The notes under the pieces are model-generated. The model worked only from the letters and a program-made list of their open reading frames with translations, was not told where the DNA came from and did no database searches. 64,000 bases of DNA, taken from positions 2,914,001-2,978,000 of the forward strand of contig NZ_CP104877.1 of NCBI RefSeq assembly GCF_025452095.1, read 5' to 3'. Position 1 is the first letter of the stretch. Each line of letters starts with the position of its first letter. Origin of the DNA: Paenarthrobacter sp. JL.01a (GTDB taxonomy: Bacteria; Actinomycetota; Actinomycetes; Actinomycetales; Micrococcaceae). Of the stretch, positions 35,560-44,611 are shown one piece after another. A program made the position numbers and the translations under genes.

Positions 35560-36348
35560 ATGGTTAAGCAGTCCATTTTCGGTCGGATCTCACAGCTGGC
35601 AAAGGCCAACATCAACGCCTTGCTTGACCAGGCAGAGGACCCGCAGAAAATGCTGGACCAGATGGTCCGCGACTACACGAACAACATTGCCGAGGCCGAG
35701 TCCGCCGTTGCACAGACCATTGGCAACCTTCGCATGCTGCAGGCTGATTACAACGAGGACATCAAGAACGCCCAGGACTGGGGCAACAAGGCCCTCGCGG
35801 CGTCCAGGAAGGCCGATGAGTACCGCGCGGCCGGCGATGCCGCTGATGCGCAGAAGTTCGACAACCTGGCCAAGGTTGCCATTCAGCGCCAGATGACCGC
35901 CGAGTCCGAAGCCCGTACTGCGGAGCCGAGCATCGCCTCCCAGACGGAGGTCGTGGAAAAGCTCAAGGCCGGCCTCGACCAGATGAAGAACAAGCTCAAC
36001 CAGCTGACGGCCAAGCGCAACGAACTGGTGGCACGTTCCAAGACGGCTGCAGCACAGTCCCAGGTCCACGACGCCCTAAAGAGCATCGACATCATGGATC
36101 CCACCAGCGAAGTGGGCCGTTTTGAAGAGAAGATCCGTCGCGAAGAGGCCAAGGTGCTCGGCCAGCAGGAGTTGGCTGCTTCCAGCCTCGACGCCCAGTT
36201 CAACCAATTGGAAGACCTCGGTGAGCAGACGGAGATTGAGGCCCGCCTTGCAGCCCTGAAGTCCGGTGGCTCCAAGCCTGCCATCGGCGCAGGTGCCCCG
36301 GCTTCATCCGAAGCGACCGTCGACGAAGCAGACTTCGACAAGCTCTAA
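35560..36348 (+). CDS. pspA: PspA/IM30-family membrane stress protein
   Basis: A 262-residue, almost entirely helical PspA/IM30 protein. The N-terminus MVKQSIFGRISQLAKANINALLD is the membrane-binding amphipathic helix region (shown here in full only as its first part: SIFGRISQLAKANINALL), followed by the DPQKMLDQMVRDYTNN segment and long coiled-coil helices. PspA oligomers bind and stabilise stressed membranes. It follows a TPM-domain gene, a common actinobacterial pairing in my experience of such loci. It ends at a strong terminator. Confidence 0.93.
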   Translation: MVKQSIFGRISQLAKANINALLDQAEDPQKMLDQMVRDYTNNIAEAESAVAQTIGNLRMLQADYNEDIKNAQDWGNKALAASRKADEYRAAGDAADAQKFDNLAKVAIQRQMTAESEARTAEPSIASQTEVVEKLKAGLDQMKNKLNQLTAKRNELVARSKTAAAQSQVHDALKSIDIMDPTSEVGRFEEKIRREEAKVLGQQELAASSLDAQFNQLEDLGEQTEIEARLAALKSGGSKPAIGAGAPASSEATVDEADFDKL

Positions 36349-36388
36349 CAACGGCTTCAGGGTTCAGGCCCTGCATGCCGCCAACGGA

Positions 36389-36420
36389 AGTGGGCAGGAT
36401 CCAATCGGATCCTGCCCACT
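36389..36420. terminator. Terminator between pspA and gntR-type gene
   Basis: A 14-bp perfect stem (AGTGGGCAGGATCC and complement) with an AATC loop, followed by TCTTCTCT on the plus strand. It serves pspA and possibly the convergent regulator gene. Confidence 0.92.
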
Positions 36421-36426
36421 TCTTCT

Positions 36427-37239
36427 CTAAGTTCTCGCCATCTGCCCCGCGCCGTTCTGTTGGGCTTCCTCCCCCGGGCTGGCATCGGTTGCCACTTCTG
36501 CGCGGATCTCGAATCCCTTCGGGTGGAAATAGGTCACTGTGCACTCAAGGACCTCCCCATGTGGGCCCAGAGTGGTGCGTTCCAGGCGGGGCACCATGGC
36601 GAATGCACGGACGTTCAGGGCGTCGGCCAGGTGCTCGGGAGGCGCGTGCATGGTGACGGTAATTTCGGCACGGTGCAGGGGCTTCAGGGTCCGGTCCTGG
36701 ATGACCTGGTAGATGGAGTTCCGCTCAGCGTCAGCCAGGCTGATATGGCGTCCTATGTGCGAGGGGATGAAGATCTCCGCGATGGCGTAAGGCCAGCCGG
36801 CGCTGGAGTAAGAACGCCGGATCACCAGCACAAGGTTGTCATCCGAAACCAGCTTGGCCGGAACCGTCTTGTCCTTTTCCATCCATTTGTATTCAATGAG
36901 GCCCTTGACGGTCTTCATTCCAGCCGCAGTAAACGTCTCCATGAACGGGGCCAAGCGGTTCAGCATCTTCACGGGACGCTGCGCCATCACAAATGTGCCT
37001 TTGCCCTGCCTGCGCACCAACAGCCCCTTCCCTACAAGGGTCTCGATGGCCTTCCTCACTGTCGTTCGGCTGATGCCGTAGTCATCCATGAGGGCTTCCT
37101 CGGTGGGAATGCGGGAGCCCGGTTCCAGGCGGCTCACCAAGTCCGTCAGTACGTCGGCCACTTGCTGATAAACCGCTATTGGACTGTCCCGCTGGAGGAC
37201 ATGGCGGTCCGGGCTTTGAGTGGTGTCGTCATTGACCAT
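36427..37239 (-). CDS. GntR-family transcriptional regulator with UTRA domain (HutC/FadR-like subgroup)
   Basis: A 270-residue regulator. A GntR winged helix fills about residues 20-85 (PIAVYQQVADVLTDLV, then RIPTEEALMDDYGISRTTVRKAI and RRQGKGTFV). A UTRA ligand-binding domain follows (VLVIRRSYSSAGWPYAIAEIFIP, then LERTTLGPHGEVLECTVTYF), the class that senses sugar phosphates or small acids. No target operon is adjacent. The start at 37239 (MVNDDTTQ) gives a standard N-terminus; an upstream start at 37329 adds a poorly conserved leader. Downstream are the tRNA-fMet terminator and a 20-bp tandem repeat. Confidence 0.9.
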   Translation of the reverse strand: MVNDDTTQSPDRHVLQRDSPIAVYQQVADVLTDLVSRLEPGSRIPTEEALMDDYGISRTTVRKAIETLVGKGLLVRRQGKGTFVMAQRPVKMLNRLAPFMETFTAAGMKTVKGLIEYKWMEKDKTVPAKLVSDDNLVLVIRRSYSSAGWPYAIAEIFIPSHIGRHISLADAERNSIYQVIQDRTLKPLHRAEITVTMHAPPEHLADALNVRAFAMVPRLERTTLGPHGEVLECTVTYFHPKGFEIRAEVATDASPGEEAQQNGAGQMART

Positions 37240-37317
37240 TGGGCCGTCCCATCGGAATCTTCCTGCGTCAGCGAATTCGGAATAGATGCTAGCACCGCTG
37301 CTCCGGCGACATTTTCC

Positions 37318-37357
37318 GTTACAGGCCAAGCAAAAGAGTTACAGGTTAAGCAAAAGA
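37318..37357. repeat. 20-bp tandem direct repeat, two copies
   Basis: The copies at 37318-37337 and 37338-37357 begin GTTACAGG and end AAGCAAAAGA and differ at two positions in the middle (CC versus TT). The pair lies about 80-120 bases upstream of the GntR-type gene and reaches into the left arm of the first tRNA terminator. Confidence 0.6.
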
Positions 37358-37388
37358 TCCGGACCAGTTTTACTGATCCGGATCTTTT
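37352..37388 (-). terminator. Terminator of first tRNA-fMet
   Basis: Sixteen-base arms (AAAAGATCCGGACCAG and CTGATCCGGATCTTTT, one mismatch) around a five-base loop; the arm's A/T ends give the T-tract on the minus strand. It starts six bases after the tRNA 3' end. Confidence 0.9.
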
Positions 37389-37394
37389 CTCCAG

Positions 37395-37468
37395 TTGCGG
37401 GGACAGGATTTGAACCTGTGACCTCTGGGTTATGAGCCCAGCGAGCTACCGAACTGCTCCACCCCGCG
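37395..37468 (-). tRNA. Initiator tRNA-Met (CAT), copy 1
   Basis: A 74-base tRNA on the minus strand: acceptor stem GCGGGG/CCCCGC after an unpaired 5' C opposite A72, the mark of initiator tRNA; D arm with GGTAGCTCG; anticodon CAT (plus-strand ATG at 37432-37434); anticodon stem with three G-C pairs (GGGCTCATAACCC); T arm with GGTTCAAATCC. CCA is not encoded. Sequence identical to copy 2 at 37828-37901. Confidence 0.95.
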
Positions 37469-37558
37469 TCGCAGAATCAACTGTACCGCACGCGCGGGGA
37501 TGGCCCCGACCATACGGGGCCCAAGGTGCCGGAGATCACAGCAGGCCGCTCTGGGTGC

Positions 37559-37778
37559 GGGACGTGAGAGAGCGACGCGCCCAAGCAGGCGGGACGTGAG
37601 AGAGCGACGCCGCCAACCAGGCGGGACGTGAGAGAGCGACGCCGCCAACCAGGCGGGACGTGAGAGAGCGACGCCGCCAACCAGGCGGGACGTGAGAGAG
37701 CGACACCGCCAACCGGGCGGGACGTGATAGAGCGACACCGCCAACCGGGCGGGACGTGATAGAGGGATACATCCGGGG
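37559..37778. repeat. 32-bp tandem repeat array, six full units plus a partial
   Basis: Unit starts at 37559, 37591, 37623, 37655, 37687 and 37719, with a degenerate partial from 37751. Each unit begins GGGACGTGAGAGAGCGAC and ends CCGCCAACCAGGC (first unit and last two slightly different). Units 2-4 are identical. CCGCC and GGCGG can pair across each junction to form a small hairpin with a five-base loop. There are no spacers. The length (32) is not a multiple of three, so it is not a coding repeat. Confidence 0.95.
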
Positions 37779-37783
37779 AAAAC

Positions 37784-37821
37784 AAAAGGTCCGGATCAGA
37801 AATTACTGATCCGGACCTTTT
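37784..37821 (-). terminator. Terminator of second tRNA-fMet
   Basis: Sixteen-bp perfect arms (AAAAGGTCCGGATCAG and complement) around a six-base loop, directly below the second tRNA gene. The sequence is a close copy of the first tRNA's terminator. Confidence 0.9.
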
Positions 37822-37827
37822 CTCCAG

Positions 37828-37901
37828 TTGCGGGGACAGGATTTGAACCTGTGACCTCTGGGTTATGAGCCCAGCGAGCTACCGAACTGCTCCACCCCGC
37901 G
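37828..37901 (-). tRNA. Initiator tRNA-Met (CAT), copy 2
   Basis: A 74-base tRNA on the minus strand, identical in sequence to copy 1 and preceded by a good promoter. The C1/A72 mismatch and the anticodon stem with GGG/CCC identify it as the initiator type. It is the 5' member of a tandem pair separated by 359 bases. Confidence 0.95.
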
Positions 37902-37912
37902 TCGCAAGAACA

Positions 37913-37941
37913 ACATTACCGTCCGGTGAATGACAGACCAA
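37913..37941 (-). promoter_or_regulatory. Promoter of second tRNA-fMet
   Basis: Minus-strand TTGGTC (37936-37941), a 17-base spacer and TAATGT (37913-37918), 12 bases upstream of the tRNA 5' end. At the same distance before copy 1 lies TACAGT (37480-37485), but no -35 is recognisable there. Confidence 0.6.
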
Positions 37942-37976
37942 ATCCTGGCAACGTGATGTGCATCTCCCCCATGCAA

Positions 37977-38017
37977 AAGGCCGGCACCTTGCTCCCATTG
38001 GAGCGGGTGCCGGCCTT
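37977..38017 (-). terminator. Terminator of the UPF0182 gene
   Basis: Arms AAGGCCGGCACC/GGTGCCGGCCTT enclose a second stem GCTC/GAGC. On the minus strand the hairpin is followed by TTTTGCAT. It lies 18 bases after the UPF0182 stop. Confidence 0.9.
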
Positions 38018-38034
38018 CAGTCAGGCGCAGACCT

Positions 38035-41019
38035 CTAGCGGCTCGGCGAGGGCGTCGGCGTCGCGCTCGGAGAGGTGGTCGGCGTCGAGGTTGTCCCCAA
38101 GCGGGCCTCAGCATCCAACGCCTTCTTCAGGGCATCGGACAACTTGCTCTGCTGGTCGCCGTACCCGGCGAAGTCACCCTTGGCGAGTGCTGCCTGCCCA
38201 TCCACGATGGCCTTATTGGCCGCGTCCAGGGCCGCCTTGAGGTCGGCCTTGGCATCGGTCGGACCCGCAGGCGGGGTAGTCGTTCCCGGAGGCGTAGTGG
38301 GCGTCTGGCCGTTGTTGGCCGAGTCCCCCGCGGTCGCTCCCGAGTTGCCGCCGAACAGTTGGTCCAGGGCCGCGTCAAGGGTCGGCGCGAAGCCGATCTT
38401 GTCACCAAAAGCTACAAGGACGCGCTGCAGAGTGGGGTACGACGTCTCACCGGTCGACTTCAGGTAGACCGGCTGGACGTACAACAGACCGCCACCAACA
38501 GGCAGGGTAAGCAGGTTGCCGTTCAGGACGTCCGAGGCACCCTGGCGCAGGAGGTTCAACGCCTGCGAAACCGTGGGGTCGGAGTTGAACTTGTTCTGGG
38601 CCTGGCCGGGACCAGGAACCTGGGTATCGGTCGGGAGTTGAAGGAGCCGCAGTTTTCCGTAGCTGTCCGCCTTCACTCCCTTGACGTTGCCGGCGTCGGA
38701 ATCTGCCGCGAGGAAGCCATAGAGGATGTTCCTGGCATTACCGTTCACGGTTTGCGGAATGAACGAGGACGTCAGCTGGAAGGCGGGCTTCTCCTGATCC
38801 GGCATTTGCAGCGACATGTAGAACGGCGGCTGCTTCACGGCCTCGGAGACGGTGGGGTCGTTGGGAACGCTCCAGGCGTCGTTGTTCTGGTAGAAGCTGT
38901 CCGGATCCGTCACGTGGTAGCGGCCAAGCAACTCACGCTGGACCTTGAACAGATCCTCCGGGTACCGGACGTGGCTCATCAGATCGCCCGACATTTCGGA
39001 GTAGGGCTTGATGGTGGTCGGGAAGACCTTCTGCCACGCCTTCAGGATGGGGTCCTGGTCGTCCCAGGCGTAAAGGTTTACCGAACCGTCGTAAGCGTCA
39101 ACCGTGGCCTTCACCGAGTTCCTGATGTAGTTCACGGAGCTGTTCGGCAGGGCCACTGTCCGCCCTGCACTGGTCTGGGAATCGGCTGTGGCATTCTGCA
39201 GCTGCTGTGGCTGGGAGTACGGGAAGTACTGGCTGGTGGTGTACCCGTCGACGATCCACTTCACGCGACCGTCAACCACTGCCGGATAGGCATTGCCATC
39301 GACCGTCAGGTACGGCGCAAGTTTCTGCACGCGTTCGCGCGGGTTCCGGTCATAGAGAATCTGGGACTCAGCATTGACGCCGTCGGAAAGCAGCAGATCC
39401 GAGGACTGGAACTTGATGGAGTACAGGATCCGGTTCAGCCAGTTGCCGACGTTCGGTCCACCATTGCCGTTGAAGGTGTACTGGGTTTCTCCCCCGCCTT
39501 CACGGCTTGCAGGGCGATCCTGTTCACGGTTGGGCGCACCATCCGGGGCACCAACAATCGAGTATTCCGGGGAGTTCTCGCCGAAGTAGATGCGCGGTTC
39601 ATAGGTGGTGTCGTTACCCAGCACGCCGTTGGACGGAATACCGGACTGGAGGAACTCCGGCTTGCCGTCGGCGGTGAACTTATTGCCCTTCGCAGCCACC
39701 ACACCATAGCCGTGTGTGTAGACGATGTGGCGGTTGACCCAGGTCTGCTGGTTGGCGCTTAGGCCATCCGGGTTCAGCTCGCGGACAGCGATCACGGTGT
39801 CCTGGACCTTGCCGTCCACCGTGTAGCGGTCCACGTTGAGGGTCTGGGGGAACTGGTAGTAGGGACGGAATTGCTCAAGCTGGGCAAACGCAGAAGAGAT
39901 GAGGTTCGGGTCCAGAAGCCTGATGTTTGCCGCCGTCTGCGCATCCGCAGCCAAGGCACCTGCCGTAGCGGTCGTCGTCGCGTTGTAGGCAGAGACATCA
40001 ATCTTGTCCAGGCCGTACGCCGAACGCGTCATATTGATGTTGCGGTTGATGAATTCCCGCTCAAGGGTGTTCTCCGAGGGACGCACCTGGAACTGCTGGA
40101 TGACCCACGGGTAGACACCGCCGGCGAGGATGGCCGTGATGACCAGCATCGCGGTGCCGATGACCGGCAAACGCCAGCGGCCGATCACCGCGGCAACAAT
40201 GAACAAGATGGCTACCAAGGCGGCGGCCACGGCAAGGATCGCCTTGGTGGGGACGACCGCATTGACGTCCGTGTAGAGAGCACCGGCCCAGCGACCCGAG
40301 TTGCTCTGGACGGTGGTGTACCTGTCCAGCCAGAAGTTGATGCCCAACAGGATGAGGAAGAGTGCGCCGGTGACCGCGATGTGGATCTGCGCTGCACGGC
40401 TGGTAAAGATGCCCCGCTCCATGAGGCGGATGCTGCCATACAGGTAATGGGTGAGGATGCCTGCGATGCCGGCCACTACGGTAATGCTGATCAGGAAGCC
40501 GGTGACGAACCCGAGGAACGGCAACGACATCAGGTAGAAGCTGATGTCGAGGTTGAACAGGGGATCCGATTGGCCGAAGGGCTGCTGGTTGAAGAACAAC
40601 AGGGCCTTCTGCCACTGGCTGGCTGCGGCACTGCCCGCGAAGAGCCCAAAGAGGATGGGCAAGCCGATCATGACTACCCTGCGTACCGGCTCAAGCTGGG
40701 CCTGGTAGCGGTTCAGGTTGTCCCGGGACTCGGCATCGGGAGCGTAGACGGGACGTGCCCGGTAGGCAATCCTGATGGCGAAGAAGACGGCGGCGAACAT
40801 CATGGCGAAACCGACCAGGAACGTGATGATCCTGGCAAGGTTTTCCCGAAGATACACTTCGAAGAAACCAAGCTGCTGGTACCAGAGGACGTCAGTCCAG
40901 ACATTGGCGAAGAAAATGAACCCGACGACGGCCACGGCCACGACGATGAGCGTCGGAGTCAGGGAACCTCGTCTCAGCGGTGATCTTCCGGGCGGGTTGG
41001 TGCTGGCGGGACGGGACAA
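38035..41019 (-). CDS. UPF0182 family large membrane protein
   Basis: A 994-residue protein of the UPF0182 family. Seven or so membrane helices lie in the first ~330 residues (e.g. [39 protein letters not shown]), then a large domain of ~560 residues, probably outside the cell, and a Pro/Thr/Ser-rich C-terminal linker with a helix. The function is unknown; the mycobacterial member is Rv3193c, next to the PDZ protein Rv3194c and zincin Rv3195, the same order as here. The next gene upstream (PDZ/Lon) is 126 bases away with a hairpin between. Confidence 0.95.
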   Translation of the reverse strand: MSRPASTNPPGRSPLRRGSLTPTLIVVAVAVVGFIFFANVWTDVLWYQQLGFFEVYLRENLARIITFLVGFAMMFAAVFFAIRIAYRARPVYAPDAESRDNLNRYQAQLEPVRRVVMIGLPILFGLFAGSAAASQWQKALLFFNQQPFGQSDPLFNLDISFYLMSLPFLGFVTGFLISITVVAGIAGILTHYLYGSIRLMERGIFTSRAAQIHIAVTGALFLILLGINFWLDRYTTVQSNSGRWAGALYTDVNAVVPTKAILAVAAALVAILFIVAAVIGRWRLPVIGTAMLVITAILAGGVYPWVIQQFQVRPSENTLEREFINRNINMTRSAYGLDKIDVSAYNATTTATAGALAADAQTAANIRLLDPNLISSAFAQLEQFRPYYQFPQTLNVDRYTVDGKVQDTVIAVRELNPDGLSANQQTWVNRHIVYTHGYGVVAAKGNKFTADGKPEFLQSGIPSNGVLGNDTTYEPRIYFGENSPEYSIVGAPDGAPNREQDRPASREGGGETQYTFNGNGGPNVGNWLNRILYSIKFQSSDLLLSDGVNAESQILYDRNPRERVQKLAPYLTVDGNAYPAVVDGRVKWIVDGYTTSQYFPYSQPQQLQNATADSQTSAGRTVALPNSSVNYIRNSVKATVDAYDGSVNLYAWDDQDPILKAWQKVFPTTIKPYSEMSGDLMSHVRYPEDLFKVQRELLGRYHVTDPDSFYQNNDAWSVPNDPTVSEAVKQPPFYMSLQMPDQEKPAFQLTSSFIPQTVNGNARNILYGFLAADSDAGNVKGVKADSYGKLRLLQLPTDTQVPGPGQAQNKFNSDPTVSQALNLLRQGASDVLNGNLLTLPVGGGLLYVQPVYLKSTGETSYPTLQRVLVAFGDKIGFAPTLDAALDQLFGGNSGATAGDSANNGQTPTTPPGTTTPPAGPTDAKADLKAALDAANKAIVDGQAALAKGDFAGYGDQQSKLSDALKKALDAEARLGTTSTPTTSPSATPTPSPSR

Positions 41020-41116
41020 ACTCTGTACCTCATTGGTGTCAGTGAACAGTCGGTGTGCGAGTACTTGACATTCTCTGCCGCTGGGCTATGGCGGAGGCCG
41101 TCATATATGCCACGAG

Positions 41117-41143
41117 TGGCGGTGGAGCTAAGTTCCACCGCCA
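41117..41143 (-). terminator. Hairpin after the PDZ/Lon gene
   Basis: Ten-bp perfect stem TGGCGGTGGA/TCCACCGCCA with a seven-base loop, two bases after the PDZ/Lon stop. Its stem could limit read-through into the UPF0182 gene. Confidence 0.7.
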
Positions 41144-41145
41144 GT

Positions 41146-42300
41146 CTAGTTGTTTGTGCAGGTGGGAAGGCCAGACGTGTCCTGACCGGACCCCAGCCGC
41201 TCCACTGCGGCGGTGGCATCTGCCAACGTTTCAACTTTGACCACCTGGAGACCATCCGGAACATGGCCTGCAACATCTGAACAATTGGCGGCCGGGGCCA
41301 GGAACATCGTGGCCCCATGCTGCCGGGCACCAATCATCTTCTGGGCAATGCCGCCAATCGCTCCGACGGCACCGTCCGCGGTGATGGTGCCCGTGCCGGC
41401 GACGTGCTTGCCACCCGTGAGATCCCCCGGAGTCAGGTTGTCCACGATTCCCAGAGCGAACATCATGCCCGCGCTCGGTCCTCCCACGTTATCCAGGGAG
41501 ATACTGACGTCGAAAGGAAAAGTGAAATCGCTCGACAACAACACGCCGAGAACGTAGCGGTCGGCCTGGTTCTTGGTGGGGGTGACAGTTTCCGTTACCA
41601 AGGCGCCGTTGCGTTCCACTACGACGGCGACCGGGGCGCCGGCGCCGGCGGCAAGTTCCGCCTGCACCACTGCCATGGAGGTGATGGCCTTGCCATTGAT
41701 GGTCTTCAGGCGGTCGCCCTCCTTGATCTTGCCTGCCGACGGGGACGGGTCGGACAGGCCAGCGACATCGAGGCGCTGCTCAAACGGGATCTCCAGTTGC
41801 CGTAACGCTGCAGCCACCGCATTCTCCTGGGATGTCTGCATGTCGATTTCACCCTGTTGGACCGTCTGCTCGGCGGTGGTGCCCTTGGGGTAGATGAGTT
41901 CCTCGGGATAAACCGCCTTCGAGTTGTCCAGCCATGCACGGAAAACATCAAAAATCGTGGCGGGAGTCTTGGGGCCGCCAGTCATGACCACTGTGGTGAG
42001 GTCCAGGTTGCCTTTGGCGGGAAACGACTCATGGCCGGAGATGCTGATGACCGCCTTGTCGCCGTCCTTGCCCAAGGTATTGAAAGTGGGACCGGCGGAT
42101 TCGATCACGTAAGGAACAGGCAACGCTGCCGCCCCGATGCCAAGTGCCAGTGCCAGCAAGCCCGAGATCACCATGATCATGTAGCGGCCATCGCGTGCAG
42201 GTGCCGGAGGCAGCTGGGAGGGATCGGCGTCGGGGGTCTGGCGCGGATCCTGGCTCCGGCGCGAGGTGAAGGAGCCCTCGGGGCTGGGCGAAGTAAGCAT
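41146..42300 (-). CDS. Membrane-anchored PDZ and Lon-like protease (YlbL/Rv3194c type)
   Basis: A 384-residue protein. A short cytoplasmic tail is followed by a membrane helix at about residues 41-60. A PDZ domain (about 183-240, GKIKEGDRLKTINGKAI) precedes a Lon-type S16 domain whose catalytic Ser276 lies in GGPSAGMMFAL and Lys321 in GGIAQKMIGA; the spacing of 45 residues fits a Ser-Lys dyad. Such proteins cut membrane or secreted substrates. ATG at 42300 has GAGAGG upstream; the longer start at 42378 adds an unlikely leader. Divergent from the zincin gene, as in Mycobacterium (Rv3194c/Rv3195). Confidence 0.93.
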   Translation of the reverse strand: MLTSPSPEGSFTSRRSQDPRQTPDADPSQLPPAPARDGRYMIMVISGLLALALGIGAAALPVPYVIESAGPTFNTLGKDGDKAVISISGHESFPAKGNLDLTTVVMTGGPKTPATIFDVFRAWLDNSKAVYPEELIYPKGTTAEQTVQQGEIDMQTSQENAVAAALRQLEIPFEQRLDVAGLSDPSPSAGKIKEGDRLKTINGKAITSMAVVQAELAAGAGAPVAVVVERNGALVTETVTPTKNQADRYVLGVLLSSDFTFPFDVSISLDNVGGPSAGMMFALGIVDNLTPGDLTGGKHVAGTGTITADGAVGAIGGIAQKMIGARQHGATMFLAPAANCSDVAGHVPDGLQVVKVETLADATAAVERLGSGQDTSGLPTCTNN

Positions 42301-42512
42301 TGAGGCCTCTCTTTTTCCGGCATGGGCTGACCGGTTCTGTGGCTTGCTGCCTCCGCTGGCGGCGACAGCACATACCAAGCATCAACACTACGCGGTGCGG
42401 CGTTGCTGTACTGCTTTGCCTACAGCGAACGACGCCGCGTCCGGGCAGACAGCGTTCCGGCTGCGCGGTACGGTGAAAGAGATCACCAGCCAGTTCGACG
42501 ATCGGCGGCACC

Positions 42513-43940
42513 ATGACTTCCAACCCTAACAACCCGTCCAACGACGACGAGAACCCCAAGGATCCGCTGGCAGAAATGCTGCAGAACCTCATGGGTGGAC
42601 AGGGCATGGGCAACATCGATCCCGCTGAACTGGCCAAGGCTGCCGGCCTGCCGAACGACCCCCAGCTGTTGCAGCAGATGTTCGCCCAGGTTCAGGCCAT
42701 GATGAGCTCAACGTCCGAGGGCCCCGTCAACTGGCAGCTTGCCCACGAGAATGCGCGGCGGGTTGCGGCGGCCGGCAGCGACCCTTCAGTCAACGCCACG
42801 CAGGCCCGCGAAATCGACGAAGCCCTGAGGCTCGCAGAACTCTGGCTCGACCCCGTCACCGATCTCTCGGCAACCGGGCTGATCGGGCGTGCCTGGTCAC
42901 GCGCTGAGTGGGTCGAAGCAACGCTGGGGACCTGGAAGCGCCTCACCGAACCGGTGGCCAACAGCATCGCCAACGCGTTGTCCAATGCCCTCACCCAGCA
43001 AATGCCCGAGGAAATGAAATCCATGATGGGTGGCGCCTCGTCGATGTTGCAGAACATGGGTGGAGCAATCTTCGGCATGCAGTTGGGTCAGGCCATTGGA
43101 GCCCTGTCCGCCGAGGTCGTCAGCTCCACTGACATTGGGGTGCCCCTGGCCGACCTCGAGATGGCGCTTTTGCCGGCCAACGTCGCCAAATTCGGCGAAG
43201 GACTCAGCCTTCCGGAGAACGACGTACGGCTGTTCCTGGCTGTCCGTGAAGCCGCGCATGCCCGCTTGTTCGTGCAGGTCCCGTGGTTGCGCGGCCATCT
43301 CCTGGGCGCCATCGAGGCTTACGCCCGCGGCATCCATATCGACATGTCCCGTATTGAGGACCTGGCCCGCGACCTCGATCCGAGCAACCCCGAAGGCATC
43401 CAGGCCGCATTGTCCCAGGGCGTCTTCACGCCGGAACGCACTCCGGTCCAGACGGCGGCACTGGAGAAACTTGAAACTGCCCTTGCCTTGGTGGAGGGCT
43501 GGGTTGACGAACTGACCGCTGAAGCCACCGCCAAGGTGTTGCCCTCGGCAACGGCCCTGCGCGAGACCGTTCGGCGCCGGCGGGCCACCGGAGGACCTGC
43601 GGAGCACGCCTTCTCCTCCTTGGTGGGATTGGAACTGCGCCCGCGCAGGCTCAGGGAGGCTGCCACCTTGTGGGCCACCCTCAAGGAAGAGCGCGGCATC
43701 GCCGGGCGCGATGCCATATGGCACCACCCGGACCTGCTCCCCACTGCCGAAGACCTGGACGACCCCAAGGGCTTCTCCGAACGTCGGCGTCTGGCCGAAG
43801 CAAGCGACAGCGAGGTTGACGACGCCCTTCAGAAACTGCTGAACGGCGGCTACGACGAGGCCGGCGAGGCTGAAGGTCCGGAATCTTCAACGGACAGCTC
43901 CGGCCCGGACGGGAACGATCCCCAGCCGCCCAACAAGTAA
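42513..43940 (+). CDS. DUF2342 zincin-like hydrolase (Rv3195 type)
   Basis: A 475-residue protein of the zincin-like DUF2342 / F420-biosynthesis-associated family. Helix-rich, with a Met/Gln-rich start (LAEMLQNLMGGQGMGNIDP) and the family motif REAAHARLF at residues 245-253, where a degenerate HExxH is expected; the first zinc ligand is not His here. No signal peptide. Function unknown despite the family name; there is no F420 gene nearby. Divergent from the PDZ/Lon protease with a 212-bp region between, and followed by a strong terminator. Confidence 0.92.
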   Translation: MTSNPNNPSNDDENPKDPLAEMLQNLMGGQGMGNIDPAELAKAAGLPNDPQLLQQMFAQVQAMMSSTSEGPVNWQLAHENARRVAAAGSDPSVNATQAREIDEALRLAELWLDPVTDLSATGLIGRAWSRAEWVEATLGTWKRLTEPVANSIANALSNALTQQMPEEMKSMMGGASSMLQNMGGAIFGMQLGQAIGALSAEVVSSTDIGVPLADLEMALLPANVAKFGEGLSLPENDVRLFLAVREAAHARLFVQVPWLRGHLLGAIEAYARGIHIDMSRIEDLARDLDPSNPEGIQAALSQGVFTPERTPVQTAALEKLETALALVEGWVDELTAEATAKVLPSATALRETVRRRRATGGPAEHAFSSLVGLELRPRRLREAATLWATLKEERGIAGRDAIWHHPDLLPTAEDLDDPKGFSERRRLAEASDSEVDDALQKLLNGGYDEAGEAEGPESSTDSSGPDGNDPQPPNK

Positions 43941-43952
43941 CTACTGCCAGTA

Positions 43953-43986
43953 GCGCAACGGCCACCATGAACGGTGGCCGTTGCGC
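43953..43986. terminator. Bidirectional terminator after the zincin gene
   Basis: A 14-bp perfect stem (GCGCAACGGCCACC and complement) with a six-base ATGAAC loop, followed by TTTA on the plus strand. It separates convergent zincin and peptidase genes. Confidence 0.92.
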
Positions 43987-43987
43987 T

Positions 43988-44611
43988 TTAACCGGCGTGA
44001 TCCGCGTCAGCGTCCAAGTCACCGTCGTCCGGCGCGCCGGAGAGTCCCCTTGAGGATGCGTAGGCCACGCCCTCAAGGAACGCCTTGGCCCGCTCGGTCT
44101 CGGGGTAGGCAGCAACCAGCGACCAAAATTGGGCGTTGTGCCCGGCTACCAGCAGGTGCGCGAGTTCATGCACCAGGACGTAATCGATCACCCATTGGGG
44201 CATGGGCTGGAGCTTGTCGGAAAGCCTGATGCTGCCGTCGGCGGGCGTCGCCGAGCCCCAGCGTGAGTTCTGGTTGCCAACCCAGCGGACTGAGGTGGGA
44301 ACTGCCCGTCCACCGAGGTAGGTGCGGGAAAGATGCGCGGCATGTTCAGCAAGCACCTCATCGGTGGCCGGACGGCGCTTGCTCCTGCCTGATCCCTGCT
44401 CTGCCTGTTTCTTGAGTTTCGCGAGCATGCGGCGGACCCATTCGCGTTCCTGCGACGCAGTGAAGCTCGCGGGAATAGCCACCACCGCGTTACCGTCTTC
44501 CCAAAAAGCGGCGACAGTTCGACGTCGCCGGGAAGATCGGCGCACAACCACCGGAGCGCCGTCGTGCGTAACCTGGGGTACGCCGCTCTCCCCCGCCCGG
44601 GCGCCGGCCAT
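43988..44611 (-). CDS. YgjP-like (M48-related) metallopeptidase
   Basis: A 207-residue protein with an YgjP/DUF45-type zinc peptidase core. VLVHELAHLLVAGHNAQFW gives zinc ligands His148 and His152, catalytic Glu149, and the third ligand His158; RWGSATPADGSIRLS before it is the family strand. There is no signal peptide. Its start overlaps the uvrD2 stop by one base (TGATG), so it is translated from the same message. Substrate unknown. Confidence 0.9.
   Translation of the reverse strand: MAGARAGESGVPQVTHDGAPVVVRRSSRRRRTVAAFWEDGNAVVAIPASFTASQEREWVRRMLAKLKKQAEQGSGRSKRRPATDEVLAEHAAHLSRTYLGGRAVPTSVRWVGNQNSRWGSATPADGSIRLSDKLQPMPQWVIDYVLVHELAHLLVAGHNAQFWSLVAAYPETERAKAFLEGVAYASSRGLSGAPDDGDLDADADHAG

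Noticed and set aside
37559..37778. CRISPR array
   Set aside because: Repeats are contiguous with no spacers and there are no cas genes.
37430..37785. Repeated-peptide ORFs across the tandem array in several frames
   Set aside because: The 32-bp unit is not a multiple of three, so the peptide pattern is a by-product; no ribosome binding site or codon bias.
37352..37901. Integrated mobile element between tRNA-derived attachment sites
   Set aside because: The interval is under 400 bases, the whole tRNA and its terminator are duplicated, and there is no integrase gene.
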